Of a DNA stretch of 64,000 nt, positions 31,986-40,970 are shown one piece after another. A program made the position numbers and the translations under genes. This DNA comes from an uncultured Bacteroidales bacterium (lineage in GTDB: Bacteria > Bacteroidota > Bacteroidia > Bacteroidales > Paludibacteraceae): positions 1 through 64,000 of the forward strand of contig CADCEV010000002.1 in assembly GCA_902800525.1 (NCBI GenBank). Reading direction: 5' to 3'. Position 1 is the first letter of the stretch. Each line of letters begins with the position of its first letter. The notes under the pieces were generated by a model. The model saw only the letters and a program-made list of their open reading frames with translations, did no database searches and had not been told where the DNA came from.

Positions 31986-33463
31986 TCGAATCCGTCTTTG
32001 GTGTCTTTGATCTGGAAACCGAGCGCGGTCAGCTCATTGCGGATCTTGTCGGAAGTGGTCCAGTCCTTGTTCTGCTTTGCTTGCAGACGAATACCGAGCA
32101 GCAGGTCGATAGCGCCACTAAAAGCAGCGTATTTTCCGTTGTTTTCGTTGTTTCCGTAATTTTCGTTGTTTTCTTCCAAACGCAAGCCTAAGATATCGAT
32201 CGCGAAAGTCTTCCACACTTCTTTGAGTTCCGCGAGATCGGCTTCGGAGATAGTACCTTTACCATCCCAAACGGTATTGATCGCCTTTGCAGAATCAAAG
32301 AGTGCCGCAATCACAAACGGTGTGTTCAGGTCATCATCCATTGCTTCGGTACAACGGTTCCGAAGGTTTGAGATGGTTTGAAGATCGTTTGAGGTTGTTT
32401 GACTTGGTTTGATCTTCAAAAGTCGTGCGTACGCTTCTTGCAGGCGAATGAGGCCTTTTTCTGCCGCTTCGAGGGCTTCGGAAGAGAAATCCACCGTCGA
32501 ACGATAGTGGGCTTGCAGGATAAAGAGACGGATGACCATCGGACCGAAAGGCTTTGACAGCAACTCATGTTTGCCTGAGAAGAACTGCTCAAGGGTAATG
32601 AAGTTGTTGTAACTCTTGCCCATCTTTTTGCCGGCGATGGTGATCATGTTGTTATGCATCCAGTAATGTACGGACTCGTGTCCGAGCGCCGCGCACGACT
32701 GAGCAATCTCCGCCTCGTGGTGAGGGAAAATCAGATCCAGACCGCCGCCGTGGATGTCAAACTGCTCACCAAGGTACTTGGTTCCCATCGTGGAGCACTC
32801 CATATGCCATCCGGGGAAACCTTCGCTCCACGGGCTCGGCCAGTGCATGATGTGTTCCGGGCTCGCTTTCTTCCACAACGCAAAATCGTAACTGTGTTTC
32901 TTCTCGCTCTGTCCGTCCAACTCACGCGTATCGGTCACAATATCGTTGAGATTACGGCCGGAGAGCTTGCCGTAAGGAAAATCCTTGGCGTATTTCTCCA
33001 CGTCCATATATACCGAACCGTTGGACACATAGGCATAGCCTTTGTCCAAGATCTTCTGCACGAACGCAATCTGCTCGATGATGTGTCCCGAAGCGTGCGG
33101 CTCGATGGAAGGCGGCAGGACGTTCAGCGCTGCCATGTCGCGGTGGTAGCGGTTGGTGTAGTACTGCACTACTTCCATCGGCTCCAACTGCTCCAAACGC
33201 GCTTTCTTGGCGATCTTGTCTTCGCCCTCGTCTGCATCGTGCTCCAGGTGTCCCACATCCGTGATATTGCGCACGTAGCGCACCTTATAACCCAAATACT
33301 GCAAATAGCGATACAGCACGTCAAACGTGATCGCCGGGCGTGCATGACCCAAATGGGCATCGCCGTACACCGTTGGTCCGCAGACATACATACCCACATG
33401 TCCTTCGTGGAGAGGTTTGAATGTCTCCTTGAAGCGTGTTAATGAATTATAAATCTCCAACAT
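31973..33463 (-). CDS. cysS: Cysteine-tRNA ligase
   Basis: Charges tRNA-Cys. The 496-residue class I synthetase has [18 protein letters not shown] (HIGH region with a zinc cysteine), the zinc-site GWHMECSTM and the KMSKS variant KMGKSYNNF. Two in-frame repeat tracts expand the C-terminal half: [18 protein letters not shown] from 10-nt units (32364-32414), and [15 protein letters not shown] from 9-nt units (32131-32177). These lie outside the catalytic core. The promoter upstream is embedded in a terminator hairpin. Confidence 0.96.
   Translation of the reverse strand: MLEIYNSLTRFKETFKPLHEGHVGMYVCGPTVYGDAHLGHARPAITFDVLYRYLQYLGYKVRYVRNITDVGHLEHDADEGEDKIAKKARLEQLEPMEVVQYYTNRYHRDMAALNVLPPSIEPHASGHIIEQIAFVQKILDKGYAYVSNGSVYMDVEKYAKDFPYGKLSGRNLNDIVTDTRELDGQSEKKHSYDFALWKKASPEHIMHWPSPWSEGFPGWHMECSTMGTKYLGEQFDIHGGGLDLIFPHHEAEIAQSCAALGHESVHYWMHNNMITIAGKKMGKSYNNFITLEQFFSGKHELLSKPFGPMVIRLFILQAHYRSTVDFSSEALEAAEKGLIRLQEAYARLLKIKPSQTTSNDLQTISNLRNRCTEAMDDDLNTPFVIAALFDSAKAINTVWDGKGTISEADLAELKEVWKTFAIDILGLRLEENNENYGNNENNGKYAAFSGAIDLLLGIRLQAKQNKDWTTSDKIRNELTALGFQIKDTKDGFEWSI
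32131..32177. repeat. In-frame 9-nt repeat in cysS
   Basis: Five nonamers near TTTTCGTTG encode the Asn/Glu-rich segment [13 protein letters not shown] (read on the minus strand). Confidence 0.88.
32364..32414. repeat. In-frame 10-nt repeat in cysS
   Basis: Five decamers NNGTTTGANN, the unit type also found in the gapA leader. They encode [15 protein letters not shown]. Confidence 0.85.
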
Positions 33464-33510
33464 AATTCTATTTTTTGTTCATTTATTCTTGTCAAAAACC
33501 TTTGCGGGTG

Positions 33511-33542
33511 CAAAGGTACACAAAAAAAATGACATACACAAG
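33511..33542 (-). promoter_or_regulatory. cysS promoter with -33 box in a terminator loop
   Basis: CTTG (33539-33542), 20 nt, TACCTTTG (33511-33518), then CACCCGC. CTTG lies in the loop of the hairpin at 33523-33560, and one arm of the hairpin plus its T run form the spacer. Confidence 0.9.
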
Positions 33543-33560
33543 TTTGTATGTCATTTTTTT
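33523..33560 (-). terminator. nagB terminator hairpin fused to the cysS promoter
   Basis: A perfect 16-bp stem, AAAAAAATGACATACA (33523-33538) against TGTATGTCATTTTTTT (33545-33560), with a 6-nt loop, 17 nt after the nagB stop codon. A nearly identical hairpin is at 40887-40924 on the other strand. Confidence 0.9.
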
Positions 33561-33576
33561 GCAATTTTACTATTCT

Positions 33577-34386
33577 TTACAGTAAAGTTTGCGGGTCGAG
33601 GTTGTTTTTCTCGATGTCTTTGAAGTATTTGAACGTACCGAGTTTGAGTTCTTCGCAGGCAGCTTCGTCACAAACGATGATACCGTGCTGATGCATCTGG
33701 AGCATCGAAACGGTCCACATGTGGCTGATCGGCTCCTCGATAGCGTGTTGCAGCGCGCGGGCTTTGTTATGGCCGTTCACCATGATCAACACCTCTTTGG
33801 CATCCATCACTGTTCCGACACCCACGGTCAGAGCAGTCTTCGGCACTTTGTTCACATCGTTTTCGAAGAAACGGCTGTTGGCGATGATCGTGTCGGTCGT
33901 CAGCTCTTTCTTACGCGTGCGGCTTGTCAGGGACGAACCCGGTTCGTTGAAAGCAATGTGACCGTCAGGACCGATACCGCCGAGGAACAGGTGAATACCG
34001 CCGATATTCTTGATTTTCTCCTCATAACGTGCGCACTCGGCTACCAAGTCGGGCGCGTTGCCGTTGAGGATGTTCACGTTCTCTTTGCGGATGTCGATGT
34101 GGCTGAAGAAGTTGTTCCACATGAAGCTGTGATAGCTCTCCGGGTGTTCTTCCGGCAGGTTCACATACTCGTCCATGTTGAACGTTACGACATTGCGGAA
34201 AGATACTTTGCCTGCTTTGTTGAGTTCGATCAGGGCTTTGTACATGCCTAACGGTGAACTGCCGGTCGGAAGACCCAACACAAACGGCTTGCCCTCTTTC
34301 GGACCAAACTCGTTAATTCGTTTTGCTACATAGTTCGCTGCCCACTGGCTCAGCAGGTCATACGAAGGTTCAATAATTACTCGCAT
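33577..34386 (-). CDS. nagB: Glucosamine-6-phosphate deaminase
   Basis: Converts glucosamine-6-phosphate to fructose-6-phosphate and ammonia. The 269-residue protein has [39 protein letters not shown] with the catalytic Asp, and [22 protein letters not shown] with the catalytic His and Glu. The gene has its own promoter and a composite terminator and stands alone, so it may serve general amino-sugar breakdown. Confidence 0.96.
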   Translation of the reverse strand: MRVIIEPSYDLLSQWAANYVAKRINEFGPKEGKPFVLGLPTGSSPLGMYKALIELNKAGKVSFRNVVTFNMDEYVNLPEEHPESYHSFMWNNFFSHIDIRKENVNILNGNAPDLVAECARYEEKIKNIGGIHLFLGGIGPDGHIAFNEPGSSLTSRTRKKELTTDTIIANSRFFENDVNKVPKTALTVGVGTVMDAKEVLIMVNGHNKARALQHAIEEPISHMWTVSMLQMHQHGIIVCDEAACEELKLGTFKYFKDIEKNNLDPQTLL

Positions 34387-34491
34387 TGTTTTTTCCTTTT
34401 AACTATAAACTATAAACTTTAAACTACATTCACCCTTGTTTGCCGATAACTACTGCCTAACGGCGAGACGCGGTTTGAATATTTTCGGCTA

Positions 34492-34523
34492 CAAAATTAC
34501 AACAATTTTGCGACATACGCAAA
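34492..34523 (-). promoter_or_regulatory. nagB promoter
   Basis: TTTG (34520-34523), 20 nt, TAATTTTG (34492-34499). The spacer begins CGTATGTCG. The leader is about 100 nt. Confidence 0.85.
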
Positions 34524-34564
34524 TATTTGACCTAAAAAAACGAATTATTTATTCATTTTGTGCG

Positions 34565-35245
34565 TCAAAAGATATAACTTACACCCGCTTGGAGGGTTAT
34601 AGTGGTGTTATATCGGTTGTCTTGAATGATCATATACGGCTTTGTCTGGCTGATAAAACTGTAGTAGCATCGTCCCTCGATATGAATTGCCCAATGCTCT
34701 GCCGGGAGGTACTCTATTCCGACACCGCCGGCCAAGCCGAAATCACCACGCTGGTTTTTCTCCTTGTTGAACACATAGGCGGCATCAAGCGGAATGACAT
34801 TGCCGTTTCGCGGATCCGTGAATGTACCTTTTTGACGACCGGCAACCCAGTAACCCGCATACACACCGGCATTCAGAAAACCATGCACTTTCTCGCCTCC
34901 AAAACGGAACTGTGTCATTACCGGCAACTTCAGATACGTGTTATGCGTGATATAATTCGTGCCGGAAAGGTAACTCGTTCGGTAAAAACGGTAGTTTACC
35001 TCCGAAGCCTCGATCTCCGCCCGCAGACCGACCCACGACAGGAAATCGTACTGCGTGAAGATGGCGGCATTCCAACCCCAAGCACCGTCATAACGGTAAT
35101 CTGTCTGATAATTGGTATTGATGGAATACCAGTTATAATCCGCTCCGCCGGAGACACCTATTTTCCATTGCGCAGAAACCGGAGAAACCTGAAAAACGAA
35201 TAGCGTCAAAAAGACAATACATAATAACTTATAGCTGTTTTTCAT
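34565..35245 (-). CDS. Outer-membrane beta-barrel protein (porin family)
   Basis: A 226-residue exported protein with signal peptide 1-26 (ending VSA) and repeated amphipathic strands (WKIGVSGGADYNWYSI, WVGLRAEIEASEVNYRF, THNTYLKLPVMTQFRFGG, VHGFLNAGVYAGYWVAG), ending in LQAGVSYIF, a normal barrel C terminus. It starts 18 nt after the S41 peptidase gene and may form a transcript with it. The function is not recognisable. Confidence 0.78.
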   Translation of the reverse strand: MKNSYKLLCIVFLTLFVFQVSPVSAQWKIGVSGGADYNWYSINTNYQTDYRYDGAWGWNAAIFTQYDFLSWVGLRAEIEASEVNYRFYRTSYLSGTNYITHNTYLKLPVMTQFRFGGEKVHGFLNAGVYAGYWVAGRQKGTFTDPRNGNVIPLDAAYVFNKEKNQRGDFGLAGGVGIEYLPAEHWAIHIEGRCYYSFISQTKPYMIIQDNRYNTTITLQAGVSYIF

Positions 35246-35263
35246 ATCTTCTTTCCTTTCTCA

Positions 35264-36865
35264 TTATTGTTGGTTAATATACCGGATAGCGGCTTCAAGC
35301 TGGTTATCCGTACTGTCTTTTTGATAGCTTGCCAAGTCAAACGGCACTTCTTTGGTCGGAGTGATACCGATACCTTCCAAGGGCTTGTATTCGCCGTTTT
35401 TCTCCACATCAAACATAGCAACATACTTAGGTATATATCCCCATATAGCGGTCGAATTGCGCACACCGAACGCACCGGAATACGTATCGCTGTAGTTCGC
35501 CGGATCGGTATTAAGCATGCTTAAACCACCGAATGTCCGTGTGCCGATCAAGGCGCCGTTAGGCAGGGTCTTGACGCTCCAGGACGTGTTCTCCGACATA
35601 CTGATCGAACGCACATTAGATATTACCACAATCGGCTCTTTGCTAATCACAGCGTGTTTGTCAGCATATGTCGGCATTGTGAGCGGAAGAAGCGGAGAAA
35701 AGTCGTACCGACCCGAACCGTTCTTGACTCGCATCATACAGGGCACATAGCCTCCGGAAGGCAGCAACGCGCCCAAAACATACTGATAATCATTCACATA
35801 CCCGCCACCGTTATTACGCACATCGATAATCACGCCGCCTAAGTTCCCTGCCGCATGATATTGCTGAATACCGTCGAACCAGTATTGCCAAACACGACGG
35901 ACTTCTTTCTGATACGCATAATAGAACGAAGTCGTATCTGAGGATAAACTTCCTTCATACAAGTGAGCGCTCAGACCGAAACCACCGAAACGTATATACA
36001 TGATATTGCCTTTGAAACGCGCTACCGTAATGAATCCCAAGCGGTCTCCGATTACCGAATTGTCTATAGGCATTAATGGCCAATCTATAACCGTCGCCAA
36101 TGAGGCATATAGTCCGCAAAGGTTGTTATACATGGACATATCCTGATCCCCTGCTTGCGACTTTTTATCACGTGCATTTTTAGCCATTTGCAGCAAATCC
36201 GACACTTCTTTATAGATTTTCGCTACACCCTCATTCGTCTTGACCGGCTCTAACTCTGCCAAATATTTCTCACAACGCGGAATAATCGAATCCAATTGTT
36301 CGTACATAAACTTACGGGAGAAATCAGTAGCATCCACTTCCTCTAATTGCTCGATATGAAACTCTCCGCTTCGGTTCAGATAGCAATCCGGCTCGGTGTG
36401 ATATTTTTTTGTGATATCATATTCCTCGCCGCGCTCACGCGTCGCACGTACCATACTGGGAACAAAAGTGAGAGGCTTTGCCATATAATTCATCTTAACT
36501 TCTATCGCCGCATGACCGTCGTGCAGCGAATCCAGGAACGACGAATAGAGCTTGTACAACTCTGCATCCGTCGGGTTAAATTGGTTTTTGGAAGTGTCAT
36601 CCAATGCCTCAAACTTAGGCAGATACTCACGATAAACAGCATCCCAATCAAGACCATGCTCCGCCTCATAATCCCAGATACAGTAGTTCTCATTCATCGC
36701 AGTCCAGAGTGCCTTGAAAGTTTTGGCATGACTTCTTCCCGTTTCATCATATGCTTGCATATCGTACTGACCATACGACAGCAGATCGTCGCCCATAGGA
36801 CGACATGAAGCCATTACCAACATCGTAACGGCTACATAACTAAACAGACTAATCTTTATATTCAT
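35264..36865 (-). CDS. S41 family peptidase lipoprotein
   Basis: A 533-residue lipoprotein (lipobox MASC, Cys near residue 20) with a C-terminal processing-protease-like domain. NLGGVIIDVRNNGGGYVNDY is the conserved S41 block, and VVISNVRSISMSENTSWSVKTLPNGALIGTRTFGG contains the probable nucleophile serine and the lysine about four to five residues further on. It lacks an obvious PDZ domain. Its substrate is unknown. It precedes a beta-barrel gene and follows a TlpA-like gene. Confidence 0.85.
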   Translation of the reverse strand: MNIKISLFSYVAVTMLVMASCRPMGDDLLSYGQYDMQAYDETGRSHAKTFKALWTAMNENYCIWDYEAEHGLDWDAVYREYLPKFEALDDTSKNQFNPTDAELYKLYSSFLDSLHDGHAAIEVKMNYMAKPLTFVPSMVRATRERGEEYDITKKYHTEPDCYLNRSGEFHIEQLEEVDATDFSRKFMYEQLDSIIPRCEKYLAELEPVKTNEGVAKIYKEVSDLLQMAKNARDKKSQAGDQDMSMYNNLCGLYASLATVIDWPLMPIDNSVIGDRLGFITVARFKGNIMYIRFGGFGLSAHLYEGSLSSDTTSFYYAYQKEVRRVWQYWFDGIQQYHAAGNLGGVIIDVRNNGGGYVNDYQYVLGALLPSGGYVPCMMRVKNGSGRYDFSPLLPLTMPTYADKHAVISKEPIVVISNVRSISMSENTSWSVKTLPNGALIGTRTFGGLSMLNTDPANYSDTYSGAFGVRNSTAIWGYIPKYVAMFDVEKNGEYKPLEGIGITPTKEVPFDLASYQKDSTDNQLEAAIRYINQQ

Positions 36866-36895
36866 ATATATAATATATTATAAGGTATATATTGA

Positions 36896-36927
36896 TATAT
36901 GGTCAAACGGTTAAGAATGACCATATA
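36896..36927. other. Inverted repeat upstream of the S41 peptidase gene
   Basis: TATATGGTCA (36896-36905) is repeated in inverted form as TGACCATATA (36918-36927) with 12 nt between. It lies in the 93-nt gap between the TlpA-like and S41 genes. It could be an operator or RNA hairpin; no T run follows on either side. Confidence 0.55.
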
Positions 36928-36958
36928 CCCTTTCAAACGCATTACTAACAGTGTATCA

Positions 36959-37498
36959 TTATTCAGCGAAGAGCACTTGCTCGATCTGTGCTTCGTCCAA
37001 GTTCACGCCAACAATCATTCCCTCGCTGTCAATGAGGACGGTATGAGGGATGAACTGCACGTCATACTTGTCCGCACAGAGATGATTCTCATCCTCGCGC
37101 ATCTGCGGCCAAGGCATCAACTCTTCGTCCAACGCTTGTCGCCATGCGCCTTCTTCCTGATCTACCGAGCAGGAGAGAATCTGCAACTTGCCTTCCGGCA
37201 GACCGGCGTAGATCTCTTTGAGTACCGGCACAAAACGGCGGCAGGGACCACACCACGATGCCCAGAAATCCACTAACACATAATCGGTCTGACCCACCAG
37301 TTCGGAGAGCGATAACTCGTCTCCTTCCGGCGTGACACCGGTAATGTCCGTAAAATAAGCGCCTTTGGTATTACCCACCGGAACTTGCACTTCTTCCACT
37401 ACTACAACCGTGTCTTTGGTCTCCTCTGAGCCTTTGTTCTGCTTTCCGCAACCAACCATTACCAAAGCTGCGAAAATAAATAATAAGGTCTTTTTCAT
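36959..37498 (-). CDS. TlpA-like thioredoxin-domain lipoprotein
   Basis: A 179-residue lipoprotein (lipobox MVGC, Cys near residue 17) with a thioredoxin fold of the TlpA/ResA type: VLVDFWASWCGPCRRFVPVLKEIY carries the CGPC active site, and IPHTVLIDSEGMIVG is the cis-proline region. The family reduces disulfides in the periplasm. A run of Val and Glu follows the lipobox as a linker. Confidence 0.9.
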   Translation of the reverse strand: MKKTLLFIFAALVMVGCGKQNKGSEETKDTVVVVEEVQVPVGNTKGAYFTDITGVTPEGDELSLSELVGQTDYVLVDFWASWCGPCRRFVPVLKEIYAGLPEGKLQILSCSVDQEEGAWRQALDEELMPWPQMREDENHLCADKYDVQFIPHTVLIDSEGMIVGVNLDEAQIEQVLFAE

Positions 37499-37519
37499 TG
37501 TTCTTTATTTTTATTTTTT

Positions 37520-37558
37520 TTCGAAATCTCGTCGTCACGAGATCACGAAATCACGAAA
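37520..37558. repeat. 8-nt repeat between TlpA-like gene and glgB
   Basis: GAGATCAC, GAAATCAC, GAAACCTT units and a hairpin ATCTCGT/ACGAGAT fill the 63-nt gap. Confidence 0.65.
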
Positions 37559-37561
37559 CCT

Positions 37562-39649
37562 TTAACATCTCTTCAGCACAACTGCGCTGCGTGCCGGCAG
37601 ATACATCTTCAGCCAGCCTTTGCCGTCTTCTGCATAAAGCTCATCGTGCTCCGTGAAATGCTCTACGCTGTCGTCCGCCAGACCGAAACCGGCAAACTCC
37701 TTCGCGTCGGTATTGAGCACTACTTTGTATTTGCCTTCAGGAACCAGCATGCCATAATCGCTGAACGACTTCTGACCGTTCCAGTTGAAGATGAACAGCA
37801 AATCGCCGCGTGAGTATGCCACTACCTGGTCGCCCTCGTTGTCCCACCATTTCATTACCCAGGGCAGGTGTTGGCCGATGTGGTATTTCTTCTCATCTGC
37901 GGTCGGGTCTTGTACACGCACATTCTCCTTGAGCAGATGAACCATTGCCTCGTCAAAGCGGTTCAAGTCCGCAAAGTAGAAATTAGGATTATCCACGAGT
38001 TGCCACTGGCGACGGGCGTATTTATAACTCCAACCGTTACCTTCGCGCGGGAAATCAATCCACTCCGGATGTCCGAACTCATTGCCCATGAACGTCAGGT
38101 AGCCGCCGTTGATGGTGGATGCCGTTACCAGACGGATCATCTTATGAAGCGCAATACCGCGATCTACCATATACGTTGAGTGCCCGTGCTCGAAATGCCA
38201 GTACATGTCGGCATCCACGAGGCGGAAGATGATGGTCTTGTCACCCACCAACGCTTGGTCATGGCTCTCTGCGTAAGAGATCGTCTTCTCGTCTTCGCGC
38301 CTGTTCGTCATCTCGAACAGAATATGCCCGGCTTTCCAATCCTCGTCTTTCTGCTCTTTGATGTACTTGATCCAGAAATCAGGAATACCCATCGCCAAAC
38401 GATAATCGAAGCCCACACCGCCGTCTTCTATCTTCGCTGCCAAGCCCGGCATGCCGCTCATCTCTTCCGCAATAGTGATTGCATCCGGCTTCACCTCATG
38501 GATCACTTTGTTCGCTAACGTCAAATACATGATCGCATCGCCGTCTTCGTTGCCGTTGAAATAAGAGCCGTAACCGTTGAAGTCCTCGCCTAAACCGTGT
38601 GAACGGTAGATCATCGAAGTCACGCCGTCAAAGCGGTAACCGTCGAAATCGTATTCGTCAAGCCAGAACTTGCAGTTACTCAGCAGGAAGTGCAACACTT
38701 CGTTCTTGCCGTAATTGAAGCACAGACTGTCCCAAGCCGGATGTTCGCGACGCGGACCGTCGTGGAAATACTGATAACCCGTTCCGTCGAAATTGCCTAA
38801 ACCTTCCAACTCGTTCTTCACCGCGTGGCTGTGAACAAGGTCCATAATCACTTTCATGCCATGGCCGTGTGCGTCATCAATCAACGCTTTCAACTCGTTC
38901 GGCGTACCGAAACGACTGCTGGCGGCAAAGAAATTCGATACATGGTATCCGAAACTTCCGTAATACGGGTGTTCCTGAATAGCCATGATCTGGATGCAGT
39001 TATAGCCCAACTTGGCGATTCTCGGTAGTACATCGCGGCGGAACTCCTCATACGAGTTCACTTTCTCTTCCGCCGAACTCATACCGATATGGCACTCATA
39101 AATGAACAGAGCTTCCTTCTCCCTTCCCTTTAGGGAGGGGTCGGGGGTAGGCTTTTTGTTCTTCCACTCATATTCCGGCTCATCCCACACTTGCGCGGAG
39201 AAGATCTTCGTCTGTTCGTCCTGCACTACGCGGCGTACATAACTCGGAATACGTTCGCCGTAACCGCCTTGCCATTCCACCAACAGCTTGTACAACTGCT
39301 CATGCTGAATCGCTTCTTCCGGCATTTTGGCTTCCCAGACGCCGTTTCCGATCGGCTGCAAACGGTATTTCTCATCCTTTTGCCAACCGTTCATGTCTCC
39401 TTTTATATATATCGCGGTCGCGTTAGGCGCCCACTCGCGCATGATCCACTGTTTGTTCTTGCGGTCATGGTGTAAGCCAAAATACAGGTATCCAGATGCC
39501 CACTGGTCAAGGGCTTGACCACCGGTGATTTCTGCCTCTTTATTTTTTGCATACTCGGCGCGAGCCTTCAAAGCGCCCTCGTAAGGCTCCAAATATGGAT
39601 CACGTGCCACAATCGGCAGTTTGCTCGTTTCAATGTCTTTCATTGCCAT
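37562..39649 (-). CDS. glgB: 1,4-alpha-glucan branching enzyme, eukaryote-like
   Basis: Makes alpha-1,6 branches in glycogen. The 695-residue GH13 protein has a CBM48 N domain (REWAPNATAIYIKGDMNGW), the barrel blocks VLHFLLSNCKFW and YDFDGYRFDGVTSMIYRSHG with the nucleophile Asp, AEEMSGMPG with the acid Glu, and SYAESHDQALVGDKT. This arrangement is that of the eukaryote-like bacterial branching enzymes. Residues 166-177 (KPTPDPSLKGRE) are an insert from a palindromic repeat. No other glycogen gene is in the window. Confidence 0.93.
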   Translation of the reverse strand: MAMKDIETSKLPIVARDPYLEPYEGALKARAEYAKNKEAEITGGQALDQWASGYLYFGLHHDRKNKQWIMREWAPNATAIYIKGDMNGWQKDEKYRLQPIGNGVWEAKMPEEAIQHEQLYKLLVEWQGGYGERIPSYVRRVVQDEQTKIFSAQVWDEPEYEWKNKKPTPDPSLKGREKEALFIYECHIGMSSAEEKVNSYEEFRRDVLPRIAKLGYNCIQIMAIQEHPYYGSFGYHVSNFFAASSRFGTPNELKALIDDAHGHGMKVIMDLVHSHAVKNELEGLGNFDGTGYQYFHDGPRREHPAWDSLCFNYGKNEVLHFLLSNCKFWLDEYDFDGYRFDGVTSMIYRSHGLGEDFNGYGSYFNGNEDGDAIMYLTLANKVIHEVKPDAITIAEEMSGMPGLAAKIEDGGVGFDYRLAMGIPDFWIKYIKEQKDEDWKAGHILFEMTNRREDEKTISYAESHDQALVGDKTIIFRLVDADMYWHFEHGHSTYMVDRGIALHKMIRLVTASTINGGYLTFMGNEFGHPEWIDFPREGNGWSYKYARRQWQLVDNPNFYFADLNRFDEAMVHLLKENVRVQDPTADEKKYHIGQHLPWVMKWWDNEGDQVVAYSRGDLLFIFNWNGQKSFSDYGMLVPEGKYKVVLNTDAKEFAGFGLADDSVEHFTEHDELYAEDGKGWLKMYLPARSAVVLKRC
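39118..39152. repeat. Palindromic repeat inserted in glgB
   Basis: The sequence carries CCCTTTAGGG flanked by pyrimidine and purine runs and encodes KPTPDPSLKGRE. A related CCCCT/AGGGG palindrome lies in prmC at 8084-8104 and encodes LPLQGNGRER. Confidence 0.75.
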
Positions 39650-39768
39650 AATATAAGTATTTATAAGTTAAGTAAATGATAAGTACACATCCGGTACTTG
39701 TTAAGTAGTTAATTACTGATTGAAGGGGGTGATTCACGGTATCTTACCACGACTTTACCCTCGTCCTC

Positions 39769-40224
39769 TTAACCGTTTACCCGTGCTTTGACGATCAGCT
39801 TGCGGTACTCTTTGCCCGGTGCAATTCCAGGTTGGTGGGCGTCCTCAGGGAAGAAAACGGCAAAATGACCTGCCGGAACGGTAAACTTTGCCGTAGCTTT
39901 ATCGCCGTAGAACTCTACATCCTTGCCCTCATCGTATTCCTGGGTCACATCCTGGCAATCCACCTGTGCTTTCCAGCCCATTTCCTCGTCGTCACCGAGA
40001 GGAATTTGGATATCCAAGTAGTCCTTGTGTGCCTCCATGCGGCATTTGGACTCCTCTTTGCCCTTAAAATCGTTGATGTTTACGAAGAGATTTTTACCAT
40101 CGAGGTAGATCTTGCACGCCGGCATTTCCTCAAGGTCGTTTTCGTTGTAGAATTTCATGAATTGCTCAAAGCCCGGTACGCAATCGAAGTACCTGTCGGC
40201 ATTCTCTAATTTGTCAAGAATCAT
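39769..40224 (-). CDS. YhcH/YjgK/YiaL family protein (DUF386)
   Basis: A 151-residue cupin-like cytoplasmic protein with the conserved GKNLFVNINDFKGKEESKCRMEAHKDYLDIQIPL and FAVFFPEDAHQPGIAPG with metal-binding residues. Members of this family are linked to sugar (sialic-acid or galactoside) metabolism, possibly as anomerases; the substrate is unknown. It has its own promoter and follows nothing obviously related. Confidence 0.88.
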   Translation of the reverse strand: MILDKLENADRYFDCVPGFEQFMKFYNENDLEEMPACKIYLDGKNLFVNINDFKGKEESKCRMEAHKDYLDIQIPLGDDEEMGWKAQVDCQDVTQEYDEGKDVEFYGDKATAKFTVPAGHFAVFFPEDAHQPGIAPGKEYRKLIVKARVNG

Positions 40225-40278
40225 AATATTTTAGTATTTGTATATTTTCGCATTTTCGCGTTTTTACCAATTTGGGTG

Positions 40279-40310
40279 CAAAGTTACAACTTTTTTCGCA
40301 TATATGCAAT
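40279..40310 (-). promoter_or_regulatory. YhcH-family gene promoter
   Basis: ATTG (40307-40310), 20 nt, TAACTTTG (40279-40286), then CACCC on the minus strand. Confidence 0.8.
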
Positions 40311-40489
40311 ACCTGCAAGAAAAAAAATCAAATTTCTCTACATTTTTATAACCGATGACACACCTCTTATTACCCCCACTAAAACTCCAAAAACATACGT
40401 AATAAAGAGTTATAAAAATACTATTTAATGTCGTAAATGCCCACATTTTGAAAAAAAAAGCATTTTTTTTGCATTTTTTTGCTGAAAAA

Positions 40490-40521
40490 TTTGGTCATGT
40501 CAAAAAAAAGCAGTACTTTTG
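40490..40521 (+). promoter_or_regulatory. tRNA-cluster promoter
   Basis: TTTG (40490-40493), 20 nt, TACTTTTG (40514-40521), then CACCCGC. The spacer contains CATGTCAAAAAAAA. Confidence 0.85.
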
Positions 40522-40573
40522 CACCCGCTTTCGAAAAGAAGCGATGCTCTTTAACTTAATTGAAGAAGAGAAT

Positions 40574-40646
<73 letters not shown>

Positions 40647-40685
40647 CCTTTTTTTTTGCTATTAGGCATAATTGCCGAACGTGAA

Positions 40686-40767
40686 GCCCAGATGGCGGAA
40701 TTGGTAGACGCGTGCGTTTCAGGTGCGCATGCCGCGAGGTGTGCAGGTTCGAGTCCTGTTCTGGGCA
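40686..40767 (+). tRNA. tRNA-Leu (anticodon CAG)
   Basis: Acceptor GCCCAGA/TCTGGGC, anticodon loop TTCAGGT, a long variable arm (class II) and discriminator A. Confidence 0.95.
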
Positions 40768-40795
40768 CACGATTTGCTCTTTTGCCGAACGCGAC

Positions 40796-40879
40796 GCGCA
40801 GGTGGTGAAATTGGTATACACGCTACTTTGAGGGGGTAGTGGTCGCAAGATCGTGTGAGTTCGAGTCTCATCCTGCGCA
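40796..40879 (+). tRNA. tRNA-Leu (anticodon GAG)
   Basis: Acceptor GCGCAGG/CCTGCGC, anticodon stem CTACT/GGTAG with loop TTGAGGG, long variable arm and discriminator A. Last of the cluster; a terminator follows 7 nt later. Confidence 0.95.
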
Positions 40880-40886
40880 CTTAAAC

Positions 40887-40924
40887 AAAAAAATGACATA
40901 CAAATTTGCGTATGTCATTTTTTT
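40887..40924 (+). terminator. tRNA-cluster terminator fused to the DUF2147 promoter
   Basis: A 15-bp stem, AAAAAAATGACATAC (40887-40901) against GTATGTCATTTTTTT (40910-40924), with an 8-nt loop that contains TTTG. The loop TTTG is the -33 box of the next promoter. Confidence 0.9.
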
Positions 40925-40936
40925 TTTGTATCTTTG
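40905..40936 (+). promoter_or_regulatory. DUF2147 gene promoter with -33 box in a terminator loop
   Basis: TTTG (40905-40908), 20 nt, TATCTTTG (40929-40936), then CACCG. The spacer is the right arm and T run of the hairpin at 40887-40924. Confidence 0.9.
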
Positions 40937-40970
40937 CACCGTTTTTTATTTTAAAACTAAAATAAAGCGT

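Larger units (their letters stand above)
40225..40573. other. 349-nt intergenic region with two outward promoters
   Basis: It holds the YhcH-gene promoter (40279-40310) and the tRNA-cluster promoter (40490-40521). Between them, 40311-40489 is A/T-rich with homopolymer runs; I see no gene, hairpin or repeat family there. Confidence 0.6.

Noticed and set aside
40264..40446. 60-codon frame in the intergenic region at 40.3 kb
   Set aside because: It overlaps the YhcH-gene promoter and has no motif or credible start context.
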